A stretch of 64,000 nt of DNA from Drechmeria coniospora. Its lineage: Eukaryota; Ascomycota; Sordariomycetes; Hypocreales; Ophiocordycipitaceae. Of the stretch, positions 34,738 through 45,207 are shown in pieces (the first letter of the stretch is position 1; each line of letters opens with the position of its first letter). Location of the stretch: positions 6,878,520 through 6,942,519 of the forward strand of contig NC_054389.1 of NCBI RefSeq assembly GCF_001625195.1, in the 5' to 3' direction. Under the pieces are notes generated by a model. It was not told where the DNA came from, made no database searches, and saw nothing but the letters and a program-made list of their open reading frames with translations. The position numbers and the translations under genes were made by a program.

Positions 34738-34802
34738 TACGGAGTACGGAGTATTAATATTACCTGTATCCGTACGCCGTAATATTACTCCGTACTCCGT
34801 AC
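34738..34802. repeat. Large imperfect hairpin made of CGGAGTA units
   Basis: The left arm (34738-34762) has two head-to-tail TACGGAG units followed by TATTAATATTA. The right arm (34780-34802) reads TAATATTACTCCGTACTCCG and ends TA. The arms pair over about 22 bp except for a 3-base bulge, with a 17-base loop. CAGTAC on the left and GTACGTACAGTA on the right extend the symmetry. Confidence 0.93.
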
Positions 34803-37800
34803 GTACAGTACGCAAGTACCTACACCCACATGGAGTGGCATCACGAATCTCACCGCCGCCCCTTTCCGTCACATGATCCCATGCAAGGGGGACGGACGCG
34901 TTGGCGTGGGATGGGCAAAATGCAGGTCTCGCCATCGTCATCCGCCTTGGCCTGCGGGAGAGAAGCCAAGGCATCACTTGTCGGCTCGTTCCTCGACCGC
35001 ACTCGTCGTCATGCGCCGCCGCGTGCGTCGTGGATGCTGCTGCCCAACGATTCTTTCGACGGGCGGCAGGAAGTGAGGCGTCGACGTCGTCCAGCCCACC
35101 TGTCCGTCGTACCGCCGTGGTGCGTTGGGTTCGCGGTGCATGCATCTTCTCGGCGCTCGTATTGCCCTCCCAACAGTGGCACACAAAGTGTCGTCGGTGA
35201 CCTGCTCGTGCCATGCGTGCGCACCTGTACCGCACCGCACGTCGAGCAACGGGCGGGGCCCGCGGCCGACGACGAGTGAGCAAGTACGGGATGGAGCCAC
35301 GGGTCGGCTTGTGTCCCCCCACCTCGTCCCCGTCTCTATCTGCTTGCCTATGCTCGAAATACGAGTCCTCGTCGCAGGTCTGCAGTCCTCGTGCGTTGAC
35401 CCGAGTCCTCGACGCCTGCTTGCCGACGCACCGCCGTCCCGTGATTCGTCATGCCATTCCACAAGTGCCGTACTCGGCAACACATCATCCGGCCCGCACT
35501 CCGTACTCGGCTCCTCGTTCCAGAGGTACCTAATTAATACCACGTACAAGTAGGTACCTTGGGTAGCAAGTAATCTTACCGTCGTATTCTTGCGCCCGTC
35601 ATACGGTCAAGTACAGAATGCGCTGTACTTGCCAATCGGCCAAGGTGCAACCGAGTGCCGACGATGACGGGAATCACCTACGGATTGTTGGCGAGCTTTT
35701 GATATAAATAGCACCACGTCGGCTACCGAACAGGATGATGACCAGCTCCGTCGGCAACGTACAGTACTTTGGGTGGTGTGCTGCATGTGCATGTAGTACT
35801 GTACATGTAGTTGTCGGTAAGTGGTGTGGTGTAGTTGCCAAGTAATGAGTAAGTACTGTACTATTAAAGAGTGCTCGCCGCCCGGAAATGAAGGGTGTTG
35901 GCGCCAGTGCCTGATGGAGCGAACGGGGGCACGTGCAGGCGTATAACCGAGTAATTACGAGTGCAGCAACTACGTCCTTGCAAGTACAGTACAGTACTCT
36001 GCGCTCCGGGCTCCGTACATGGACATGCAAGTATTTCAGCATGTGGTGTACCTGCAGATATAGGGCACTAGGCTGGTGCACCAGTGCTTACCCTGTGCCT
36101 ATAGCACCTAGTACCTGTACCTAGTAGTAAGTACCTACCAACGTCCTGTACAGTACTGCGTACTAGGTACTAGTAAGGTATCTACTAACATACCTGGCAT
36201 GCAACATCTACTAAGTAGGTACCTGTGGTTGTTAAACTGCGTGCGCGCAAGTACTGGCAAGTAAGTACTAGCAACCACTAGGGATCAAGCCGTACAGTAG
36301 TAATTTGGAGTCGTATCTGCGAAAGTACCATGGCGATGGGCATGTCTCACAGCCCAATCTTCTCAACCCCCACTATGGAGATTTCACGACATGAATGAGG
36401 TGGCGTCCTATGGCCATGCGCCCTCTTCCATGCTCGGAATTACTCGCTCGGATGGGCGTTGCAGAACGTTGCTGCAATTTGTGTACATGCACATGTCGGT
36501 ACCAAGGTAGAGGCAGGTGCACCAAGATGCAAGCACCAACTTGCATGTCGAGAGTATGAGCGCGCTACAGCACTTTGGTGTGTTTGGTATAGTATTACTA
36601 GTACTTGAGTACCTATTACTTAGTATTACCTCTGTAGGTGTCTGCACCATTCTGTTAGTACGTACAGTAAATGCTGGAGTAGCACCTTGCGGAACTCGCA
36701 GTGCTTACATGCAAGTACAGAGTACACGCTGCAGCGGGAGGGACTCATCCCACCAGAAGTCACTTGTCGGAATTGGTACCATGGGGACGATACTGGATCG
36801 GCGATGGCGACGAATGTCCACTGCTATCCAGAGTACTTGTATGCTCACTTACAGTAACGAGTAATTACTTGAAAGTTCTCCGGATAAATACAGCACTGTA
36901 CAAATACTGTACATGTAAGCAGGTACCCCTCTAGGATACTTGCAAGTACGGCTCCAACACTGTAATTGTTCCTGGTGCTAGTCATTCCTGCACCGAGCAT
37001 CGGTCCGTCCGGCTCCCTTCATCCCCAATGTCGATTGGGAGAAATGGCCAAGCTTTGGGAGGTGTCAAGCCCGGCAGCGAGGTCGAAACATGTGTCGCCT
37101 TCCATCATGCGTTCATCGCGACGCATGAATCTCTCATTAATGCCAAGGAGCGTGCAAGTGCTGTATTGCAATCGAGTACTCTAGTACAGCGCAGTGCAAA
37201 TGTGCTGTACGAACGTACCGCTCCATCCGAGTCCCCCCCCCCCCCGAGCTCCACCCCCCACGAGTCACGCAGCCATTGAAGCAATCATTACCTAACGGAA
37301 TACTTCGTACAAAGTACTCCGTGCAATGCGGAGTAAATACTTGCCCCACAATAATTACCGGTACAGTTGCATGCAAGTACAGTACTTACACTGGTACTTG
37401 CACGACAGCAATACTGAACACCACGTACTCGCTCGCACTGTAAGCGCCTCCAGAATCAGACTGCTCGCACATGTGGGAGCACAGTTCGAGTTTGGTCCTC
37501 GCAGGTATACATGTACTTGGGTGTGCAAGCATGTCTTGGGTGTGAAGCATGTCTTGGGTGTGCAATCATGTACTGTAGATACAACTGTTGGCACACTTGC
37601 AGTACCGACCAGGCACCTTGGGTGTATTACAGTACCGTACGTGTGTTGTAAACGTTACATGTACACTTGCTCTGTACTGCAAGTGCTCACAGCAAAGTAC
37701 TACGTACCCAAGTCCTGTCAGTACTTGCAAGTACTTACAAGAGATGAGTACGTTCGAGGTAATTACTCGCATCGTTCTTTGTGTGCAAGTATTCCTTATT

Positions 37801-39734
37801 AATTCCTATACTGTACAGTACACGCACGGAGTACTCCATACGGTAGTCGTATTCGATATAACTGTGCCACTTGAAAACTCGTTCCTGAGTCGCCGTCATA
37901 CTTGAGTAGGTACTGCAAGTACCACAAGTACATGTACAGTACATTCACGGCGCCGTAGTGGCCACTACCAATCGCTCGCCGTCCTTGAATGAATCTCATT
38001 TCGAGCAAATGCTCGTGCATCCCAATGCGGCCCACCCGAATCTCGATGGCACATCCATCAGCGCAGCACTCGGATGGCTTTATCGAGTCGTTCGAGCTGC
38101 CGAGCTGCCGAGCTGCCGAGCCGATGTCGTGTGTTGGAAAAACGACAACGGTCGCACGAGCGGCTGGCACATCATTCAAGCGCCTGTGCCTGTCGCGGCA
38201 TAACCCTGCCTGCCAGGGTTCATCGCTCGCCTTGCCGGATGGTGTGCTTGTCCGTCGACCCTGCAAGGATTCTGCCTCTCCACAACCCGTCGCGCTGTCG
38301 ATTTTGGCATCCTGGCTTCCCGCTCCGCATCGCTGGACAGACATTGTACCTACACCTACAAGCAGGGTGCTTGCATGGATTCGTGCATCTCCAAGCACAC
38401 GCGCCGACCGGTGTGCACTGTACCGTCCTTGCCGCTCGCAGCCACGCCGACGAGGAGAGGACCAGGGATGTGTGGAACAAGGCGCTCGAGGTTCCTCCAA
38501 CGCGGCAAAGGGTTGCCGTCAGCCCTACGACCGGCCATGGGTCGAATCATCGTGTCGAGGTGAGTGCCCCGATCACCACTCCACGCCAGCCTCGCTGGAC
38601 AGGTGCTGCTGGGGCGCGAGTCCATGCACAGGCTGCCATGGTCGGTACGGCAAGTCATCGAAATCGACCGTGTGCCGTGCGGCCGGTGCACGTCGAGGCA
38701 GGTGCTCGTGCTGCATTGATTTGCTCCTTTCTTCACCTTGACGTCGACGTTGCTTGTGCAAGCTCTTGTGTCCGCCGAGTCGCCGCCTGGAAAGCTTCGG
38801 TTGGGCAATTTGAATCATCAACCCCGTGTCATCCGCCGCCGCCAGTTCACCTCTGCCCGGCGAGCCGTACGGCCCCCGAGCTGGAGGAAGACCTAGACGC
38901 AAAGGTTAGTTGATGAGCAGGCCAGTCTCGAAGTTGAAACCCTACCCTGTACCGCACCGGCCCTGACCCTAGACGAAACCGACGGGTTGGGCGGCCGAGG
39001 CCATCCTGGACGGTTCAAACTTTGAACCGGCAAGTCTTTAGTGCCCGTTGTTCCTGGCCCTGGCGCCTGCATCCCATTCCAACTGCTGCTAGTCCACGTG
39101 CCTTTGGCGTGCGCCTCGTGCCTGAAAGCCTACTGCTGGTAGCGCCCGCAGACTGGTGCGCAAGTACTAGTGGTCGTAGGTAGGTACTAGGTACTTGTAT
39201 GGACGCCATACGAGAGCGAGTCCTTGTGGGAGTACAAAGTACGGAGTACGGAAAGCAGTGTGCTTACTTGCTTGCACAAGCAAGTACTCCGTACATGCAC
39301 CTACCATGTACCTACTTACTAGTGGTGTACAGTAATACTTGGGCGCAGTGCACAGTGCAATCAAGTACGTACTTTCTGTGCATGTACTCGGACCAAGCAT
39401 GAGTAAGAACAACTTGTCGGCGTGTCAGTGTCGGAGTCCGCACTTGTCCTAAACAGGACAGGGCCCCCGCCTCCCCTGTTGACGTAGCCTTGACGAGCGA
39501 ATCTGCCTCGTAGGTTGCGACAACCCCAGATGGAGCATCCAAAATCATGCGGAGTACGGAGTGCTTGTATTGCATTCGGATGCAGTTCAATCCAGCAATG
39601 CTCAGCACGAAGCAGGAACACGGAGTTGGAAAATCGAGACCGTCACTCTGTGCGTGCATGTACTTGCTACTGTGCGGTACCGCATGTATCATCTCCTTGC
39701 TAGTGAGGACGGAGAGGAAGGTGTGATGCGCAGG

Positions 39735-39800
39735 TACAGTACAGTACAGTACAGTACAGTACAGTACAGTACAGTACAGTACAGTGCAGTGCAGTACAGT
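39735..39800. repeat. (TACAG)n pentamer microsatellite
   Basis: About ten perfect TACAG (ACAGT) units are followed by a few variants (GTGCAG). This is an expansion of the GTACAGTAC word that is common as a single copy in the flanking desert. Confidence 0.95.
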
Positions 39801-40860
39801 AATTACTTGCTGGTGCCTCCTTGGTACCGGCGCCGAGCAAGTACTCCGTGCGCTGTACTCCGTACAGTACTGTACCCAAGTTTGTAACTGCTTGTACTTG
39901 CTCCAAAGGAGAAAACGGTCGAAACCGTCTGCGGTGCGGGTCCTCAGGATGACGGCAAATCTCCTTTTTTTTTCCCCTCCAGAATCCCCGAGATCAACCG
40001 TCTCCTCCCTCTCTCCCTGGGACGTCCTGCTCCCGCTGACCATCAGCAGACGGCGATAAATTTTGCGAGGCCCAATTTCCTCCGTCACATTCGAGCCGTT
40101 CTTGGAGCGACTTCTCGCCCCTTTTCCGTCGCCTCGCCGTGCGCTTTTCTAGAAGCATTTCCTCCCCGGCGGCACTAATTTTCGCCCTTCATCAGCAACG
40201 GCGCTTGTGCCTGGCCCATCCCCATCCCAAACCCAAACCTGACACCCGAACCACACACACTATTTCAGCAGCCGTCCCGTTGGCCAGCGTCGCGCCCTCC
40301 TCCTCCTCCTCCTCCTCCTCGCCGGTGCACGAGCACGAGCGTGTATGCCTGGTACCTACCTGCGGTACTGCTTGTAACGCGGCTGCTCGTATACCACTGA
40401 CACGTACGGGTACAAGTGCGAGCGACGGAATATTTTTGCCAGTCATTTGTTCATGCTGTTCGGCCGTACGAGTACACTTACGAGTACAGTACGGAGGTAC
40501 TTTGTCCCTCCGCTGCCCACATCTTGTCAGTTCCTACCTAGCCTCTGATCCGGCCGTCCATCCCTGTTTTTCAATTTTTTTCCTTCGCGAACCTCGAACT
40601 TTTCCTTCTCCGACTTTGCCTCGTCAGGCTGCCTCTCGAGCGCAAGAGATCGACTTTGTCCCAAGGGCGTGGCAAGACCCAGGTTCCATCTCTCTCGACG
40701 GCCATCGCACCCCTGCCCAGCGTCTCCTTGTCAGGACCGACACACGGGCTGCCGCTTGACCCTGTCAACCCACTCGAACGAGGGCAGTCCCTGCAGAAAA
40801 GCTGCACATTCACCACCGCGTTGCGCCATCCGCCGACGGCGAACTGTACGAGTACGACTC

Positions 40861-40918
40861 CGACCACGACCGCGCGACCACGACCGCGACCACGACCACG
40901 ACCACGACCACGACCGCG
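40861..40918. repeat. CGACCA hexamer array
   Basis: A run of CGACCA and CGACCG hexamers follows GTACTCC-like sequence in the C-rich zone upstream of the medA-like gene. It gives Asp/His and Arg-rich frames that are not credible genes. Confidence 0.85.
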
Positions 40919-43900
40919 AGCCCACCTTCACCGCCGGGCACTCGTCGTCGAAGCCTCGACATTCGACAAAGGCACCCTGCCACTCGGTCCCCGTCCCCCC
41001 CCTTTGCCCTGAGCATCCATTGATTTGAATTGGCCGCCGTTGTGGCAACGCCGCACCCGGTTCCAACCACCAACCCAACGCGCCGACCGCCCTCTTGCCG
41101 CATCGCACGCTCGGAGCCCGTCGAGCCCTGCTCAGCCCTGTCCCCCCTCGGAGCTCGAAGAAGAGATTGCCTCCCCCGACGAGGCTCGGTACCTGCGCGT
41201 TTTGCCGCCATAGTCGCGCGACTCGGCCTGCCAACTGTGTCGTCGCCATTGCGAGATTCTCGCGTCTGACAAACTGGAGGACCCAAGAGGTGTGCAAATT
41301 TCCACGTCGACCGACGGACCAGGGTTGAGAGCTAACTCGAGACCGCAGAAAAGCCCCCAACGTCGACGTCCCCACCGACTGGCCGCGACGGACGTGTACC
41401 GCCGACATAGCGACGCCCGCATCTTGCTCTTGATTTGCAGGCAGACGAAAGGTCAGTCAGTCAGTCAGTCAGTCAACTTCACCTTCGATGCACTCCCCCC
41501 CGTGTTGCCCGTGCCCCAAGTTCATCGATCTTGTCGCATGCGGTTCGGCCGAGAGGAACGCAGCGGCAGGTCCCGGCGGCACATGCACCTTCTTGGCCTT
41601 TCGCATGTCGCTTCTGAAAGGCCGGCGGCGAGCGCAGTCGACTGCCGCCCGGCACGGTGGACGTTCGAGTCTTGACAATTCACGACATTATGCTGACTTA
41701 GTTCCGTGGCAAACCCAGTGCTGCCGCCTCGACTCGGTTCGGCGTCTTGCCGTTGTACATATCATCGCATAGTACATGTTCCATACGCATCGAGGTACGC
41801 GCCACGGCAAGCCCCGGCGGCACCATTCGCCCGTCATGACGGGCCTGTACTGACCAAACTTCTCCCAGACTAGCAGCTGAAGCTGAATCTCATTTCAACT
41901 CTTTGGGTAAGTTGCCGGTGCCTGCCTGTCTGTCGGGTGCTTGCATTTGTGGCATTCATCGGCAGAAGTGTCTGACCGATGGCCGGCCAGCCACGGCACT
42001 GCGTTGTCTGCTTGGAAATCGGCACGGAGCCTCGGCCTTGCCCGTCGTGCCGGCCCGACCTGAGAACGCTGCTTCGCAGCACCAAGACGTGCCTGCGCAG
42101 GTACGTTGAGCCGGACCGCCGGTCAGGGCCGCACCTTGCGCTCATCGTCCGAAACGACGACACGCCGTCGAAGCTACGCGCCAGAGATGCCCCCTGCCAT
42201 TGCACCGCCGCCGTCGGTCCCAGTTCAATCCGATGGCGACCCTCATGCGTGGGGCTGCCGGCGCGGTGTTGACGTCCTCGCCGCATGGACCGCCGCGTTC
42301 CACATCAAACGCTGTTAGATTGAGGCTGACTGGGACTCGTTGAGCCGTCTAGACTTTACGGAATAGAACACTGTCCATCTTCTCCTCGAGGCCCAACGGG
42401 AGGAAGCAGCATCGCCCGTTCAAGAGCGCAGGAGCGAGAATAGGAAAGCAAAGTAAGCGGACGCGATGCGTGCATGGCTGGAGAGTCGATGGCCGCTAAC
42501 CGCCACGTGCCAGGATCGACAAGACGCATCTACCGCAACGATGACGGCACCGATGGCCTCGCAAAGGCAGGTCCGAGGTCACTTCAAGGAAGACGCCGTG
42601 ACCGATCCTGTGAGTATCTTTTTTTTCCTAGTTCACAAGGCCTCGCGCCGCCTCCAGTTGCCGAGTGGCTGGCTCGTCGACGGTCCGAGGCAACGATTGT
42701 GTTGCATTTCCGCACCGAGTACGGAGTAGGGAGCAACCTTGATCGCCAGTCGTCACACGGTACCCACGGCAGCCCTGCGCGAGTGGCAGGCAGCGTGCTC
42801 CGGATCCAGTTCCCCAGTTCTCTGCAAGCTTGGAGCCTCCTTCAGCGTGCGCCGTGGCCTGTCGCGAAAGCCTGGGCCGGTCAAGCAAGAGCACAACGCA
42901 AAGTGGGTTTCTCGCAGGGTGCGTCCTGTTTCACCAATGACTAGGGTGCCCGCACACGACAACCAGGGTGGGGGCCTGTCCTCCTCCGTGATGCACGCAC
43001 GCCGACGTTCTGCGTGGGAGGGCTGAGTCGAAAGGCTGCAGCCTTCGCACCGGCTGGCTGCCGTCATTCGCTCGCACCTTGCGCGTGCGACGCGACACGG
43101 CGGTGACGACTTGGGCCCGCAACCAGCCCAACGCATCACCGAACACGGCGCTGCGCTGTCCGCTGGGCACCGTCGGGCCATTCATTTCGCGAACCGTTGC
43201 CGGACCGGTGGGCGCGACAAGCGGCGCTTCCACCGGGCCCGTCGGATGCTGGCAAGCACCTCGGTGCGCATCCATCGGGGGAGCGCTCGGCGTGCGGACG
43301 TGTGTGGTGGCCGACGCGCTTGTTTTGCTCGGCCGGCGGAGACGTTGAACAACGAACGCAGTGTGAGCTGTTGCTGCGAGCCCGCGTGGCCGGCTGCTGA
43401 GTGGCAGAAATTGGTGGCCCCCAGTGGGGCGGGCGTTTGGGCTGGCTGCGAGCAAAGCCGAGAAAGGCGGCCGACGCCGATGATTCACATTCTGTGCTGC
43501 GAGGCGTCGGTTCCTAGCATGGCGCTCCGAATCACCGACGCAGAGCACGCAGGCGGTGCACTTGCACAACGTGCGCCTTGAGCCGAGCGGCTCGGAATCG
43601 CGTCGACGGCCGCCCTGCCCATCGCACAAATGAAGAGGAGAGCTGCCGGGCAGCGAGAGCGCGAGCGGAACGGGCAGCGTGCAATCGCTCGTACCCGTGC
43701 GAGTACGCGTGCGCTCGCCGCCCCGAGCCAGTAGCGCAGACTCGGCGCCAGCCGCAAGGGCCGTAGCGATCGCACCGGACGGTCGTACGCTTCCAAGCCA
43801 CCTACCTACCTACCCCTTGCCACCAGAGCTCCAGTTGAACTTTGATCGGCTTGCCGCTGGGAACCCGTTGCAGAGGGAGGGGAGGGGGGGTGCGGCCTCG

Positions 43901-45207
43901 GGACCCCACGGCTGCCGTTGGGGGCCGCTGTGCGTGGGCTGGTGGCCAGGCGTCGTCGTGCCTTGTCTTGCCTCGTCCTCTCGTCGCCTCGGGGCTTCCC
44001 TGTTCTGCGGCGCTGGTGGACCAACGGCAGACGGGCGACCATGACGGCAGCCGCGCTCTACCCTGGTCCGCTGGCTAGCCCCGGCTCTCGAATTCCTCAT
44101 TGGGCAGCTGCCCCTTGGAACTTCGTGCCCTGGTTCCCCGGTCGCATTGTCCATTGGCCATTTCATCACAAGCTCGCATCCCTGTCACGTTTCTTCCATG
44201 CGCTGGCGTCGTCGTCCCCCACCCCCGTCCTCTTCTCTCTTCCCGCCACGCTTTGGGGGTCGGACCCCCGTCGCTCCCGGAACCCCTAGGCACCCCCTGC
44301 CATCACGCGTCCCTGGGTGGTGCCCGCAAGTCGTGAGGTGAGGACCAGGTGCCTCTTCCTTTCCTCGGAAGGCCTCCCCTCGCCCCCCCCCCCCCCGGTT
44401 GCTGGCATTGTGTCAGCGACCGGCATCATCGAGGTTTGCGTTCGGCGTCGACGGCACAAACTTCTTCGTCCTATGCGATATCGTCCTCGCCGGGTACTTG
44501 CCACCTACCGGCGATCAAGGTCACTGCCGCTTCCTGCGAGTGCGATGCACGCGATTGTCGCATCCATCCCGCACATCAGTCCGAGTACGAGTACGTACGT
44601 TGATTGTCAGCTCATCATCGCCCGCCCACACCACACAACATGGCTTCCCTGCCATGGTTCCGTCCCCGTTTTGCCTTGGGATCAAATATTACCTCCTTCC
44701 CTGCTCCCCTCCGTTCGCGCCACCACCCCCATCGTCCTCCTGCTCCGGCACCTCTTTGATCCTCTCCTCTCCTGCCCTGGCCCTCGAGCCGTGTCCGGCC
44801 ACGAGCGAGCGCTTGGTCTCGACGATTTGCTTCCGACGAACCTCTCTGCTCCCTCCCGTCTCTCCCGTCTCTCCTCTCCATTGCTTCGGTACATGACCGC
44901 CGCCCCCCCCCTTCCCCCTCCCCCCCTCCTCCCCCCACCCCTGCCACGTCGATGGCAGTTGCGACAAACTCGTCCTGCCCGTCGCTGTAGTAAGCAACGC
45001 AAGCGGTCTCCGTCCGGGGCCCAGCACGCCTCACCCGTGCGATCCCAGTCTTCTCGCCAGGGGCAGCTCTCTCCACCGAGCTCCCCGGCGAATACCGGCC
45101 AGGGGGGCCATTAAAACACCAACGCGTCCTACTTCGGACTGTTTTCCGTGCCCGTTTACGCCATACTCCCAACTCAAATCAATGTCTTACTGATGCATCT
45201 CGTCTCT

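Larger units (their letters stand above)
29479..45207. other. Gene desert of about 15.7 kb
   Basis: No open frame here shows a recognisable domain, convincing codon use or splice structure. The DNA is not AT-rich, so it does not look like RIP-degraded transposon sequence, and I see no reverse transcriptase, transposase or long terminal repeats. It is dense in short GTAC-centred words: TACGGAGTA, GTACCTA, GTACAGTAC, AAGTACTTG. It also holds several minisatellites and one strong hairpin, listed separately. From about 40060 to the medA-like gene the plus strand turns C-rich with CTC, CGACCA and TCAG runs, like fungal leader DNA, and may be a very long regulatory and 5' UTR region for that gene. 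Confidence 0.65.

Noticed and set aside
35702..35840. Short ORF just downstream of an ATATAAAT at 35702
   Set aside because: The ATG is only about 20-30 bp after the TATA-like word, too close for a normal leader, and the peptide is random-like.
41979..42272. Cys-rich frame resembling a zinc/RING finger (CVVCLEIGTEPRPCPSCRP)
   Set aside because: Only one half-motif, no histidine/cysteine completion, surrounding frame is random-like and lies in the C-rich leader-like zone.
29479..45207. Transposon or retroelement remnants filling the desert
   Set aside because: No RT, integrase, transposase, LTR or TIR pattern was seen, and no AT-rich RIP signature.
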